DNA from: CBDDLD01 sp965230605 | GTDB taxonomy: Bacteria > Bacteroidota > Bacteroidia > Flavobacteriales > Flavobacteriaceae | Assembly: GCA_965230605.1 (NCBI GenBank) | Contig: CBDDLD010000004.1 | Location: 2,480,001 to 2,544,000 of the forward strand | Direction: 5' to 3' | DNA: 64,000 bases | Notes under the pieces: model-generated | Told to the model about the DNA's origin: nothing | Database searches by the model: none | Seen by the model: the letters and a program-made list of their open reading frames with translations, nothing else | Part shown: positions 8,677 through 18,207 of the stretch, piece after piece | How the letters are laid out: every line of letters starts with the position of its first letter | Numbering within the stretch: the stretch's first letter is position 1 | Translations under genes and position numbers: made by a program

Positions 8677-10341
8677 CTAATAAGCCTCTTCATGCACTTT
8701 AGCAACCGCTCTTCCACTTGGGTCGTTCATGTTCTTAAAAGCTTCATCCCATTCTAGAGCAATTTTAGTACTGCAAGCCACACTTGGTTCTTGTGGTACA
8801 CTCAATGCTGCAGTATCACTAGGAAAATGCTCCTCAAATATAGTTCTGTAGTAGTACTCTTCTTTATTCTGCGGTGTCTGAATAGGGAATCTAAAATGTG
8901 CATTTGCCATCTGTTCGTCTGTAACTTCATTAGCAACGATCTCCTTAAGTGTATCTATCCAACTATAACCTACACCATCACTGAATTGTTCTTTTTGGCG
9001 CCATGCTACACTTTCAGGAAGGTATTCTTCAAAAGCTTTTCTGATGACCCATTTCTCCATACGTTCCGGAGTAATCATTTTATCCTTTGGGTTAATACGC
9101 ATAGCCACATCCATAAACTCTTTATCTAAAAATGGCACACGTCCTTCTATTCCCCATGCTGCTAAGCTTTTATTTGCTCTTAGACAATCATACATATGAA
9201 GTTTGCTTAGCTTTCTTACGGTTTCTTCATGAAATTCTTTAGCGTCAGGTGCTTTATGAAAATAGAGGTATCCTCCGAATAGCTCATCAGCGCCTTCGCC
9301 GGACAATACCATTTTGATACCCATCGATTTAATAACTCTAGCCATTAGATACATCGGCGTTGAAGCTCTAACAGTTGTAATATCATAGGTTTCTAACTGA
9401 TAGATAACATCTTTAATAGCATCTAACCCCTCTTGGATGGTAAACTTAATTTCATGATGTACTGTACCAATATGATCTGCAACTTTACGTGCCGCTGCCA
9501 AATCTGGAGACCCATCTAAACCTACAGAAAAAGAGTGCAGCTGTGGCCACCAGGCTTTTTCTTTATCATCAGCTTCAATTCGCATTTGTGAATACTTTTT
9601 TGCAATGGCTGATGTCACAGAAGAATCTAATCCCCCCGAAAGTAATACTCCATAAGGCACATCTGACATAAGCTGTCTATGTACAGCATCTTCTAAAGCT
9701 TGTTGTAACTCTATAATAGACGTATCGTTATCCTTCACGGCATCGTAATCTTCCCAATCGCGTTGGTACCATTTGGTAAGCTTTCCGTCTTTACTGGTCA
9801 TGTAATGTCCTGGTGGAAATAACTCAATCTTCGTACAAGTACCCTCTAAAGCTTTTAATTCTGAAGCCACATAAAATGTCCCATGCTTGTCCCATCCTAT
9901 ATAGAGTGGAATAATACCCATATGGTCTCTTGCAATAAAGTACTCCTCTTTTTCTACATCATATAAGGCAAAGCCGAAAATTCCATTTAGCTCATCTATA
10001 AAATTTTCGCCTTTATCTTTATATAAGGCTAAGATAACTTCGCAATCACTTTCAGTCTGAAAATCGTAAGTATCCTTATATTGGACTCTAAATTTGCGGT
10101 GGTTATAAATTTCACCATTGGCTGCCAATACTAGTTTTTTATCTTCACTAAACAAAGGCTGTTTCCCCGATGCCGGATCCACAATAGCTAAACGCTCATG
10201 CGCCATAATTGCTTTATCATTACTATATATACCACTCCAATCCGGTCCGCGATGCCTTATTTTTTTAGACATTTCAAGTAATTGAGGTCTTAAAACATCA
10301 GTTTTTTGTTTTAAATCAAATGCACATACTATTCCACACAT
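8677..10341 (-). CDS. asnB: Asparagine synthase B (glutamine-hydrolysing)
   Basis: Makes asparagine from aspartate, glutamine and ATP in the cytoplasm. The chosen start gives MCGIVCAFD, so that after Met removal Cys2 is the glutaminase nucleophile; the frame is open 21 codons further upstream but that would bury the catalytic Cys. 554 residues, the size of E. coli AsnB. The class II glutaminase domain covers about 2-190 (RHRGPDWSG, ANGEIYNH) and the synthase domain has the PP-loop LLSGGLDSS followed by SGEGADELFGGY. Monocistronic with a clear terminator. Confidence 0.97.
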   Translation of the reverse strand: MCGIVCAFDLKQKTDVLRPQLLEMSKKIRHRGPDWSGIYSNDKAIMAHERLAIVDPASGKQPLFSEDKKLVLAANGEIYNHRKFRVQYKDTYDFQTESDCEVILALYKDKGENFIDELNGIFGFALYDVEKEEYFIARDHMGIIPLYIGWDKHGTFYVASELKALEGTCTKIELFPPGHYMTSKDGKLTKWYQRDWEDYDAVKDNDTSIIELQQALEDAVHRQLMSDVPYGVLLSGGLDSSVTSAIAKKYSQMRIEADDKEKAWWPQLHSFSVGLDGSPDLAAARKVADHIGTVHHEIKFTIQEGLDAIKDVIYQLETYDITTVRASTPMYLMARVIKSMGIKMVLSGEGADELFGGYLYFHKAPDAKEFHEETVRKLSKLHMYDCLRANKSLAAWGIEGRVPFLDKEFMDVAMRINPKDKMITPERMEKWVIRKAFEEYLPESVAWRQKEQFSDGVGYSWIDTLKEIVANEVTDEQMANAHFRFPIQTPQNKEEYYYRTIFEEHFPSDTAALSVPQEPSVACSTKIALEWDEAFKNMNDPSGRAVAKVHEEAY

Positions 10342-10571
10342 AATTCTCTTTTTAATTTCTATTAATGTGACAAATATGATTCCAAGATTATAATATAAAA
10401 ACATTAATGATTTAAACAGTTATAAATTAAAACTATAAATATCAATATTAGAATAAATTGAAACTAAATGAAGTTTTATGAAAGCTTTAACTTAAATATT
10501 GTAAATCCGTTCATCTTTTATCGACCATAGTTCTATTGAACTATTCTTTTAATCAATAAAAACAAACAATT

Positions 10572-11102
10572 ATGAAGAAAACAACAGTTATTTCAACTAT
10601 TGCATTCGCATTTATGGTGTTACTTACATTTGATGTTAATGCTCAAAAGTTTGCAGGTCTTGACAAAAGTCCAATGGACATTGCTTACTACAAGACCTCT
10701 AGAAATGCCCCTCCCATTGCAAGAGTCATTTATAGCAGACCTCAACTAAAAGGAAGAGATGCTAAAGCACTTACTCAAAAAGATAAGGTATGGCGTACAG
10801 GTGCAAATGAATCTACAGAGATCACGTTTTACAACGATGTTACTTTTGGAGGAAAAGCGATTAAAGCCGGTACATACACATTACATACAATAGCTGGAGA
10901 CAGCGAATGGACCATTATTGTTAATTCTGACCTGCATACTTGGGGGTCATACCAGTATAAAGAAGGTAATGATGTAGCTAGAGTTAAAGCTAAAGTTACT
11001 GAAGGAGGAGATAGCCTAGAAGCATTCTCTATTACATTTGGTGACGGTAAAATGATTATGGGATGGGGCAAAATAAGAGTTGCTGTTCCTGTATCAAAGT
11101 AA
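10572..11102 (+). CDS. DUF2911 domain secreted protein
   Basis: 176 residues with signal peptide (cut about after NVNAQ, residue 25). The body matches the DUF2911 family common in Bacteroidota: SRPQLKGRDA, VWRTGANESTEI, AIKAGTYTLHTI and ADSxWTIIVNSD-like spacing. The function is unknown; the proteins are thought to be periplasmic or surface beta-sandwiches. It is divergent from asnB across a 230-base gap in which I see no certain promoter, and shares a bidirectional terminator with queE. Confidence 0.88.
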   Translation: MKKTTVISTIAFAFMVLLTFDVNAQKFAGLDKSPMDIAYYKTSRNAPPIARVIYSRPQLKGRDAKALTQKDKVWRTGANESTEITFYNDVTFGGKAIKAGTYTLHTIAGDSEWTIIVNSDLHTWGSYQYKEGNDVARVKAKVTEGGDSLEAFSITFGDGKMIMGWGKIRVAVPVSK

Positions 11103-11124
11103 TCAAAACTCAATGATATTTAAT

Positions 11125-11155
11125 AAAAAAAGCGCTGGTATTCAGCGCTTTTTTT
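11125..11155. terminator. Bidirectional terminator between DUF2911 gene and queE
   Basis: Perfect stem AGCGCTG / CAGCGCT (11131-11137, 11143-11149) with loop of five, six A before and six T after, so it works for both convergent genes. Confidence 0.92.
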
Positions 11156-11156
11156 A

Positions 11157-11789
11157 TTAAGGAATATTCAAGTATTTATGTGTTTGTAGTGACACTTTCC
11201 ATTTAGGGTTGTTCATCACGTAATCTACAATTAAAGGCATAACTTGATCGCGCTTGCTCCATTCGGGTTGTAGATATAAAATACAGTCTTTATTGACTTT
11301 AGCTGCTTGTTCTTCTGCAAATTTGAAGTCGCTTTTATTGTAAATTATGACCTTAAGTTCGTGAGCTTCATTATAGATCTCCTCCTTTGGCAACTTCACT
11401 TTTTTCGGCGATAAACATATCCAATCCCACTGACCAGTTAGTTTATATGCTCCTGAAGTTTCTATATGTGTTTGAACGCCTTTTGCTTTTAATTGTGCTG
11501 TTAATGGCCCCATATCCCAAGTTAATGGTTCCCCTCCTGTAACCACTATAGTCTTACTATATTTTACAGCATTTTCAACGATAGCTTCAGTTGCTGTAGG
11601 CGGGTGTAATTCAGCCAACCAGCTTTCTTTAACATCACACCAATGACACCCCACATCACAGCCTCCAATTCTTACAAAATAAGCTGCTGTACCTTTGTGA
11701 TAGCCTTCACCTTGAATGGTATAAAACTCTTCCATTAAAGGCAGTAATAAGCCCTTATCTATTAGTTCTTGTCGCTCTCTTCTAGTCAT
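11157..11789 (-). CDS. queE: 7-carboxy-7-deazaguanine synthase
   Basis: Radical SAM enzyme of queuosine precursor (preQ0) synthesis. 210 residues from ATG 11789; an upstream TTG at 11798 would add three residues and overlaps a promoter box, so ATG is preferred. The iron-sulphur motif is CDVGCHWC (C-x3-C-x2-C), preceded by FYTIQGEGYHKGTAAYFVR as in QueE, and followed by VVTGGEPL. No other queuosine genes are in the window. The frame ends against the terminator shared with the DUF2911 gene. Confidence 0.93.
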   Translation of the reverse strand: MTRRERQELIDKGLLLPLMEEFYTIQGEGYHKGTAAYFVRIGGCDVGCHWCDVKESWLAELHPPTATEAIVENAVKYSKTIVVTGGEPLTWDMGPLTAQLKAKGVQTHIETSGAYKLTGQWDWICLSPKKVKLPKEEIYNEAHELKVIIYNKSDFKFAEEQAAKVNKDCILYLQPEWSKRDQVMPLIVDYVMNNPKWKVSLQTHKYLNIP

Positions 11790-11795
11790 AGACGG

Positions 11796-11803
11796 CAAAG
11801 ATA
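11796..11803 (-). promoter_or_regulatory. -7 box of queE
   Basis: TATCTTTG on the minus strand ends six bases before the queE ATG. It is a full TAnnTTTG match but no -33 TTG is found at 17-23 bases. A very short or absent leader would result. Confidence 0.35.
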
Positions 11804-11830
11804 AATATTAAAGCAAGAAAAGCCCTGATT

Positions 11831-11860
11831 TTGAATTAATTAAATTTTGTAGTATTTTCG
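11831..11860 (+). promoter_or_regulatory. Candidate promoter of the C1q-like gene
   Basis: TTG at 11831-11833, then 19 bases, then TATTTTCG (one mismatch to TAnnTTTG) at 11853-11860. The ATG follows at 11894. Confidence 0.4.
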
Positions 11861-11893
11861 CTACGGATTAATTAATAGCTTGAAAAAATTGAC

Positions 11894-12619
11894 ATGAAAA
11901 CTCACTTACCCCTGGTGATGTTAATTGTTATATCCCTAACTAAAACAATTAGCGCACAGGTAGGCATTGGTACAACCAGTCCTGATGCCTCGTCTGCACT
12001 ACACATTGAGTCAAATGACTCTGGATTGTTAGTCCCAAAACTCACTGACACTGAGAGGGATAACATTACTAATCCTGCAAATGGATTAATGATCTTTAAC
12101 ACAACCCTTAACACGTTTCAATACAATTCGGGTACGCCTGGAACACCTGTATGGGTTAATGTGTCTTATAATGCATCTGTTAAATATTCGAATACAGATG
12201 TAGCAACTAATATCAATACTACAGCTTACACAAACATTCCGATCTTTGGTACTCTAGACTGGAATGACAATACAACATTGTACAATGTTTCGGGTAATAC
12301 TGTTACCATTAATGCTGGCGGGAAATATAGAATTTCTGTTAACATCTCATATGATGTTCCTACTGTCGGCGGAAATTCTGATCAGCGTGTGGCTGTAGAA
12401 GCTCAAATAGCTATCAACGGAACCACAACAGGAACTATTGCTGCTACCGGATATGTAAGGCATAATGCCGGACATACTGAAGCTTCACTTCACATTAATG
12501 AAGTATTACAACTTGCTAGCGGTGATGTCATAAGTGTACAAACCATTAGAAGTGGAAATTCTGCAGCTGCTAATATGCGTAGCGCAGGAACTTCTAATAT
12601 ATTTATAGAGCGCTTGTAG
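11894..12619 (+). CDS. Secreted C1q/TNF-like protein
   Basis: 241 residues with signal peptide cut about after TISAQ (22). The mature N-terminus VGIGTTSPDASSALHIES, followed by GLLVPKLTDTERDNI, is the collagen-like/tail-fibre style opening very common in flavobacterial secreted proteins. Residues about 95-241 form a compact beta-rich region ending in NIFIERL that resembles a C1q or TNF-like jelly roll (KYRISVNISYD, QIAINGTTTG). No type IX sorting domain is seen. Role unknown, probably cell-surface. Its stop codon directly abuts the stop of the convergent RidA-like gene. Confidence 0.8.
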   Translation: MKTHLPLVMLIVISLTKTISAQVGIGTTSPDASSALHIESNDSGLLVPKLTDTERDNITNPANGLMIFNTTLNTFQYNSGTPGTPVWVNVSYNASVKYSNTDVATNINTTAYTNIPIFGTLDWNDNTTLYNVSGNTVTINAGGKYRISVNISYDVPTVGGNSDQRVAVEAQIAINGTTTGTIAATGYVRHNAGHTEASLHINEVLQLASGDVISVQTIRSGNSAAANMRSAGTSNIFIERL

Positions 12620-13066
12620 CTATTTAGATGCTATAACATCAATTTCTATACTTGCATTAGCTGCCAAACCGGCCGCTGCATAGGTAGTCCGCGCTGGTTT
12701 CTTTGTAAAATACTGTGTATAAACAGAATTAAACGCTTTAAAATCATTGATATCCTTAAGTATTACTGTGCATTTAACCACGTTATCTAATGATAGGTTA
12801 TGCTGCTCTAACACTGCTTTTATATTTTCTATAACTTGCTTTGTTTCAGATTTTATGCCTCCTTCAGCCATTTCTCCTGTGGAATGATTCTTACCAATCT
12901 GACCCGTAAGAAACAACAGGTTCCCTGCCTCTACGGCATCACTAAATGGCACACTAGCTCTACTAGGCTCATGTGATTTATGGAAAATTATTTCGCTTTT
13001 TGAATTGTTACACGACACAAAAACAAGACTTCCGAACAAGCAAAGAAATAAATACAAAGACTTCAT
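12620..13066 (-). CDS. RidA/YjgF-family lipoprotein
   Basis: 148 residues. The first 19 residues are a lipoprotein signal (LVFVSC, Cys19), unusual for RidA proteins, which are normally cytoplasmic enamine/imine deaminases. The RidA core is intact from about residue 37: AVEAGNLLFLTGQIG, VKCTVILKDINDFKAFN, then KPARTTY with the catalytic Arg and IEIDVIA at the end. I infer a periplasmic or outer-membrane RidA-like protein; activity on 2-aminoacrylate is not proven. Single gene, convergent with the C1q-like gene. Confidence 0.88.
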   Translation of the reverse strand: MKSLYLFLCLFGSLVFVSCNNSKSEIIFHKSHEPSRASVPFSDAVEAGNLLFLTGQIGKNHSTGEMAEGGIKSETKQVIENIKAVLEQHNLSLDNVVKCTVILKDINDFKAFNSVYTQYFTKKPARTTYAAAGLAANASIEIDVIASK

Positions 13067-13123
13067 AATTTACTATTTTAAACTTGATTAAAATTACACT
13101 ATTTTTATGCAAATTTCTGAATA

Positions 13124-14659
13124 ATGAATAGAACTGAAACTTTTTTTAAACATATAGAAGAAGGCAATGCATGTAAAGGTGATTATTTGACCTTAGGCGC
13201 AGCTATGTTAGATGGTGAAACTATTAAAGATGCTTACGTCAATGTTCCATTAAAAACCATGAACAGGCATGGATTAATAGCTGGTGCTACAGGTACAGGA
13301 AAAACAAAAACACTACAGGTCCTTGCTGAAAATCTTTCTGAAAAAGGGATTCCGGTTCTATTAATGGATATTAAAGGAGATCTAAGTGGTTTAGCACAAC
13401 CGAGTCCTGGGCATCCAAAAATTGATGAACGCCATGAGAAAATTGGATTAGCCTTTGACCCTAAACCTTTTCCCGTTGAGATCTTATCCTTATCAGAACA
13501 AGATGGTGTTCGACTTAGAGCAACTATCAGTGAATTTGGACCTGTTCTTATCTCTAGAATATTAGATGTCACTGAAACTCAAGCAGGGATTATATCAGTT
13601 ATATTTAAATATTGCGATGATAATAAGCTGCCTCTTTTGGATATAAAAGACTTCAAAAAGATCTTACAATTTGCCACGGGAGAGGGTAAAAAAGAATTTG
13701 AAGAAGCATATGGTAGAATTTCTACAGCCTCTACTGGTGCTATCCTTAGAAAGCTTGTTGAGTTAGAACAGCAGGGTGGGGATATTTTCTTTGGTGAAAA
13801 ATCATTTGACCCACAAGACCTACTAAGAGTTAATGATGAAGGCAGGGGTTATATTAACATCATTAGATTAACTGATATTCAGGATAAACCAAAGCTATTT
13901 TCAACATTCATGTTGAGTTTATTAGCAGAAATTTATTCTACTTTCCCCGAGCAAGGTGATAGTGGAAGACCAGAATTGGTGATGTTTATTGACGAAGCTC
14001 ATCTTATATTTAATGAAGCATCTAAAGCACTATTAAACCAGATAGAAAGTATTGTAAAACTTATCAGAAGTAAAGGTGTCGGTCTCTATTTTGTAACACA
14101 AAACCCTACCGATGTCCCTGAAGCTGTATTAAGTCAGTTAGGTTTAAAAGTTCAGCATGCCTTAAGAGCATTCACTGCTAAGGATAGAAAAGCGATAAAG
14201 CTTACTGCAGAAAATTATCCCGATACCGACTATTATGATACCGCTGAAGTTTTAACGTCTTTAGGTATTGGAGAAGCGCTGGTCTCTGCCTTAAATGAAA
14301 AAGGAAAGCCAACACCTCTTGCTGCAACTATGATGAGGGCTCCAATGAGTAGAATGGATGTTTTAACCGGTAAAGAATTAGGAGATCTATTTTCGCAGTC
14401 TAAGTTGGTTAGAAAGTATAATGAAGAAATTGATAGAGAAAGTGCTTATGAACTTCTCAATGAAAAAATAAAACAAGCCGAAGCTGAAGAAGCCAAAGAA
14501 AAAGCTCGTAAGGAAAAAGAGGCTCTTAAAAAAGCAGAATCTAGAAGTCGTTCAAGTTCATCTAGAAGAAGCACAAGGCAAAACCCTATAGTAAAAGTTC
14601 TTAGTAGCCCAACCGTGATTAGAAGTGTTCTGGGTATTCTAACTAAGTTATTAAAGTAA
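13124..14659 (+). CDS. HerA-like (DUF853) ATPase
   Basis: 511 residues of the helicase HerA-like/DUF853 group of FtsK-HerA ATPases. Walker A is GATGTGKT (54-61) and Walker B FIDEAH (288-293); LYFVTQNPTDVPEAVLSQLG is the conserved sensor region. Residues about 445-490 are a charged coiled stretch rich in K, E and A, followed by a Ser/Arg-rich linker and a short hydrophobic end. Cytoplasmic; the cellular role of this group is not established. The next gene begins 24 bases later. Confidence 0.87.
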   Translation: MNRTETFFKHIEEGNACKGDYLTLGAAMLDGETIKDAYVNVPLKTMNRHGLIAGATGTGKTKTLQVLAENLSEKGIPVLLMDIKGDLSGLAQPSPGHPKIDERHEKIGLAFDPKPFPVEILSLSEQDGVRLRATISEFGPVLISRILDVTETQAGIISVIFKYCDDNKLPLLDIKDFKKILQFATGEGKKEFEEAYGRISTASTGAILRKLVELEQQGGDIFFGEKSFDPQDLLRVNDEGRGYINIIRLTDIQDKPKLFSTFMLSLLAEIYSTFPEQGDSGRPELVMFIDEAHLIFNEASKALLNQIESIVKLIRSKGVGLYFVTQNPTDVPEAVLSQLGLKVQHALRAFTAKDRKAIKLTAENYPDTDYYDTAEVLTSLGIGEALVSALNEKGKPTPLAATMMRAPMSRMDVLTGKELGDLFSQSKLVRKYNEEIDRESAYELLNEKIKQAEAEEAKEKARKEKEALKKAESRSRSSSSRRSTRQNPIVKVLSSPTVIRSVLGILTKLLK

Positions 14660-14683
14660 TTACACACCCCTAAAACTACGATA

Positions 14684-15235
14684 ATGAAAAAAGTATTACT
14701 TATTTTATTCATATGTGCTTGTATAAGTATTAGCTGTGAAAAAGAAATAGACCCGTACCTTATTACACCGAAAAGTGTTGGTCTAGTTACCGACTCGACG
14801 CAAGTAAGAGATCTATCAACTATTTTTATCAATGATTCTATTGCAAAATTTATAGAGGACGATGGCTTTACAGGTAGAATTAATGACATTGAAGTTTACA
14901 GCAAAGAAGGAGAAAAATTATTAGTGCTTTCGCCAACCGAAGCCAATGACTCCACAGCACTATTTAATACAGCAAGAATATTAGATAAGCGTTATAAAAC
15001 TGAAAAAAATATATCTATACTTAGCACATTTAAAGATATTAATGATGCCTATCAAATATCGAAAATAGATAATCTGCTAAATTCTGTTGTGGTTACAGTC
15101 AATGAAATTAATGCGTCATTTACTATAGATAAGGAAGAATTGCCCATTAATGCGCGATTTGATAACTCTATGTCTATCTCCGCTATACAAATTCCGGATA
15201 ATGCAAAAATTAAATTCTTTATGATTCACTGGTAA
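14684..15235 (+). CDS. Hypothetical lipoprotein (183 aa)
   Basis: No family recognised. Lipobox ISISC with Cys18, followed by EKEIDP, an acidic start of the kind that favours surface export in Bacteroidota. The remaining 165 residues look globular with mixed strands and helices and end FFMIHW. It lies between the HerA-like ATPase and a cupin gene, with gaps of 24 and 10 bases to the ATG codons, so all may be one transcript. Confidence 0.8.
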   Translation: MKKVLLILFICACISISCEKEIDPYLITPKSVGLVTDSTQVRDLSTIFINDSIAKFIEDDGFTGRINDIEVYSKEGEKLLVLSPTEANDSTALFNTARILDKRYKTEKNISILSTFKDINDAYQISKIDNLLNSVVVTVNEINASFTIDKEELPINARFDNSMSISAIQIPDNAKIKFFMIHW

Positions 15236-15245
15236 TAGGTTCTTG

Positions 15246-15614
15246 ATGGAAAAAAAATATCAAATACAAACTTCACCTTTTATTGTCCCAACTGATGATG
15301 GCAAGGTTATTAAAGAGCATTTTGGTGTCGCAAGCAGTCACAGTTCTGATATTAGTATTGCTCATATGATAGCACCGCCCGGCTGGAGTGAGCCTTATCA
15401 AACGCCTGAATTTGATGAGTATACATTTATTATAAGTGGTAAAAAGCAATTTAAAATTGATGACGAAACTATTGTACTTGAAGCCGGTCAGTCTATTAAG
15501 ATTGTTAAACATACAAGGATACAATATTCCAATCCATTTGAGGAACCGTGTCAGTATTTAGCTATATGCTTACCAGCTTTTACCATTGATTCAGTAAATA
15601 GAGAAGATGAGTAA
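15246..15614 (+). CDS. Cupin domain protein
   Basis: 122 residues from ATG 15246; a TTG one codon earlier is less likely. A single small cupin barrel: PGWSEPYQTPEFDEYTFII holds the first cupin motif and GQSIKIVKHTRIQYSN the second. The first motif has fewer His than a typical metal site (Glu, Tyr and Glu), so metal binding is uncertain. The 3' end overlaps the hydrolase gene by eight bases, which points to translational coupling. Confidence 0.85.
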   Translation: MEKKYQIQTSPFIVPTDDGKVIKEHFGVASSHSSDISIAHMIAPPGWSEPYQTPEFDEYTFIISGKKQFKIDDETIVLEAGQSIKIVKHTRIQYSNPFEEPCQYLAICLPAFTIDSVNREDE

Positions 15615-16443
15615 CACCTCAAATTTGATTATCAAAGCGATTGGTAATAGCCTCAATTTTTACAGTTACCTATCCCCAAAACGCGCTTCTGAAAAAGCCA
15701 TAGATTTATTTGCGACACCACGCAAGGGACGTTATAATGAGAGTCAATCTGAGTTAATAGCCCCTGCAAAACGGTCTTCAATAAGTCATAAGGGCAAATC
15801 TATAGCCGTCTATAATTGGGAAGGTAATGGCAAAACCATATTGTTGTCTCATGGCTGGGAAAGTAATGCGTCTCGCTGGAAGTATCTTATAGATATTCTT
15901 AAACCTTTGAATTATAATATTATAGCCATTGATGCGCCAGCTCATGGAAATTCTGAAGGGCATCGTTTTAATGCTGTTATTTATTCGGAGTATATATCTG
16001 AAGCTATTAAAACTTATAATCCCGAAATATTAATAGGGCATTCCGTTGGTGGCATGGCGACCATATTTTCTCAGTATAATCACAAGTTCTCATTTATAGA
16101 AAAGATTGTTTTATTGGGCGCACCTGCACATTTCACAGGCGTATTTGACAGATATAAAACGATGATGGGATATAATTCAAGAGTCTCTGACGGATTAGAT
16201 CAAATTGTATTAGAACGTTTTAACCATCCGGTGGATTATTTCTCCACAGCTAAATTCACCGAAGATATCAATACTGAGGGCCTGATTGTACATGATGAAA
16301 ATGATTTAATCATACCTTATGAAGATGCCCTATTAATTCATGAGCATTATAAAAACTCCAAATTAATTACCACCACCAATTTGGGACATGGTCTAAAAGG
16401 TGAAAGTCTTAATGAAAGCCTAATTGATTTTATAAACCAATAA
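15607..16443 (+). CDS. Alpha/beta hydrolase
   Basis: 278 residues, cytoplasmic. The oxyanion segment LLSHGWESNASRW and the nucleophile elbow GHSVGG are clear; IDAPAHGNSEGHR is the typical strand-turn before it. The acid is likely in VHDENDLIIPYED and the catalytic His in NLGHGLKG near the C-terminus. Substrate unknown. Overlaps the cupin gene by eight bases and is followed 21 bases later by rluF. Confidence 0.88.
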   Translation: MSNTSNLIIKAIGNSLNFYSYLSPKRASEKAIDLFATPRKGRYNESQSELIAPAKRSSISHKGKSIAVYNWEGNGKTILLSHGWESNASRWKYLIDILKPLNYNIIAIDAPAHGNSEGHRFNAVIYSEYISEAIKTYNPEILIGHSVGGMATIFSQYNHKFSFIEKIVLLGAPAHFTGVFDRYKTMMGYNSRVSDGLDQIVLERFNHPVDYFSTAKFTEDINTEGLIVHDENDLIIPYEDALLIHEHYKNSKLITTTNLGHGLKGESLNESLIDFINQ

Positions 16444-16464
16444 AGATTATCGTAACTTTACTAT

Positions 16465-17229
16465 ATGTCTGATAATAGTAAGCGTCTTAATAAGTACTTA
16501 AGTGAAGCTGGTTACTGCTCTAGAAGAGAGGCAGACCGCTTAATTGAAGCTGGCAGAGTAACTATAAATGATGAGATTCCTGAAATGGGGACCAAGGTTA
16601 CAGAAAGTGATATTGTTAAAGTAGATGGCGAATTGGTGGCATCGAGAACGAATTCATTTACCTATCTCGCGTTTAATAAACCTGTAGGTATTGTGTGTAC
16701 CACAGATACTAGAGTTGAAAAGGACAATATTATTGATTACATTAATTATCCTAAACGGATCTTTCCTATCGGGCGACTAGATAAACCGAGTGAAGGCTTA
16801 ATCTTATTAACTGACGATGGCGATATTGTCAACAAAATATTACGAGCCAGTAATAATCATGAGAAAGAATACATAGTTACTGTAGACAAACCCATTTCGC
16901 AAACCTTTGTAGAAAGAATGTCTAACGGAGTTCCAATTCTAGATACAGTCACAAAAAAATGTGTGGTTCAAAAGATCAACAGAACCACGTTCAAGATCAT
17001 ATTAACACAAGGGCTTAATCGTCAAATACGCCGTATGTGTGAATATTTAGGATATGAAGTCCTTACATTAAAACGCGTTCGAATTATGAATATCGTACTA
17101 GATATAGCCGTTGGTAAATATCGTGAGTTAACTACAGAAGAGATGAAGATACTTAACCAGCTCATTAGTACGTCTAAAAAAACATATGAGCCACAACACC
17201 ATGGTCCTAAAAAAGTTAGAAGACGATGA
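16465..17229 (+). CDS. rluF: 23S rRNA pseudouridine synthase RluF-like
   Basis: 254 residues of the RsuA/RluF family, which isomerises uridine in rRNA. An S4-type RNA-binding domain covers about 7-60 (RLNKYLSEAGYCSRREADR). The catalytic Asp is in GRLDKPSEGL, followed by the family's LTDDGD. The RQIRRMCEYLGYEVLTLKRVRI end matches RluF (23S U2604) better than RsuA, but RluB-type specificity cannot be excluded. The stop overlaps the start of the LytTR gene (ATGA). Confidence 0.9.
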   Translation: MSDNSKRLNKYLSEAGYCSRREADRLIEAGRVTINDEIPEMGTKVTESDIVKVDGELVASRTNSFTYLAFNKPVGIVCTTDTRVEKDNIIDYINYPKRIFPIGRLDKPSEGLILLTDDGDIVNKILRASNNHEKEYIVTVDKPISQTFVERMSNGVPILDTVTKKCVVQKINRTTFKIILTQGLNRQIRRMCEYLGYEVLTLKRVRIMNIVLDIAVGKYRELTTEEMKILNQLISTSKKTYEPQHHGPKKVRRR

Positions 17230-18104
17230 ATCTATTTAAAAGTACTTATGGATTAAGACAGGTGATTATACTTCTAGTAAGTGTTATCCTTATCGCTATA
17301 TTTTTTGAAACGTTTCAACAGTTATATTATATTAACAGATATAATTTAGCAGAAGGCGTAACATTCATGGATGTGCTTCAAAATCAGGCTTACAGATGGC
17401 TCATTTGGCTATTGTTATCTATAGTTATATTTTGGTATGTAAAGCGATATAATTTTAAAGAATCTATTTCATTAGTCTATGTATTACGGTTTGTATCACT
17501 AATCATTCTTTTAGTGACACTCAACATCATTATTATTTCTATTAGCCAAATTTTCGTATATGGTGATCACTTTTCTCTTAATGATTTATTTACAGAATAC
17601 TTACCGTTTTTCACATTTCAAAAAGCACCTGTTTATACCTTAGGCTATATAGCCATTACTATCATTTCGTATCTCTATTTAGCCAATGAAAAACTTCAGG
17701 TAGAAGTGCAACAACTTTCAGACTTAAAAGCAACCAACTTAAAACTTTATGAAGAATTGAAACAAAAGAATGATGATAAAAGTTCTATCCTTAAAATTAA
17801 GATTGGTAACAAAATAAAAATCATTCCTGTTTCAGAAGTTATGTGGATAGAAGCTGATGACTATTGTGTAAAAGTGCACACCATTCATGATAAATGCTAC
17901 ACCATGAGGAGTAGTCTTAAAGCACTTTCTTTAAAGTTAGACGATAACTTTATGCGTGTTCACAGAAAGGCTATTGCAAATATGAATATGATTAAAGAAT
18001 TAAGCCTATCTAATTCTCCCAGTTTAGTTTTAAATGACAATACCCATGTACCGATTGCAAAAAGCAATTTAAAGACCGTTAAAGAGTTTTTAGCTGAGCA
18101 TTAG
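17226..18104 (+). CDS. Membrane-bound LytTR transcriptional regulator
   Basis: 292 residues. Four hydrophobic helices (about 12-28, 57-76, 87-110, 138-155) are followed by a short coiled coil and a LytTR DNA-binding domain (about 190-290, with MWIEADDYCVKVHT and FMRVHRKAIANM). LytTR proteins of this membrane type are common in Flavobacteriia, sometimes without a partner kinase, as here. Overlaps rluF by four bases, so it is translated from the same transcript. Targets may include the two secreted-protein genes downstream, but no direct-repeat binding site was identified. Confidence 0.88.
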   Translation: MNLFKSTYGLRQVIILLVSVILIAIFFETFQQLYYINRYNLAEGVTFMDVLQNQAYRWLIWLLLSIVIFWYVKRYNFKESISLVYVLRFVSLIILLVTLNIIIISISQIFVYGDHFSLNDLFTEYLPFFTFQKAPVYTLGYIAITIISYLYLANEKLQVEVQQLSDLKATNLKLYEELKQKNDDKSSILKIKIGNKIKIIPVSEVMWIEADDYCVKVHTIHDKCYTMRSSLKALSLKLDDNFMRVHRKAIANMNMIKELSLSNSPSLVLNDNTHVPIAKSNLKTVKEFLAEH

Positions 18105-18207
18105 TATTTCGTTAACTCACTTTACTGCAAATAATTTTCTCTTCCCTGCAAAGCGAATTGCCAGTCGTTCCATTTTATATTGCTTTGAAAGTACAAACAA
18201 TCAAATT

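Noticed and set aside
10829..11113. Open frame on minus inside the DUF2911 gene
   Set aside because: No start context, and the plus-strand gene has a signal peptide and a clear family match.
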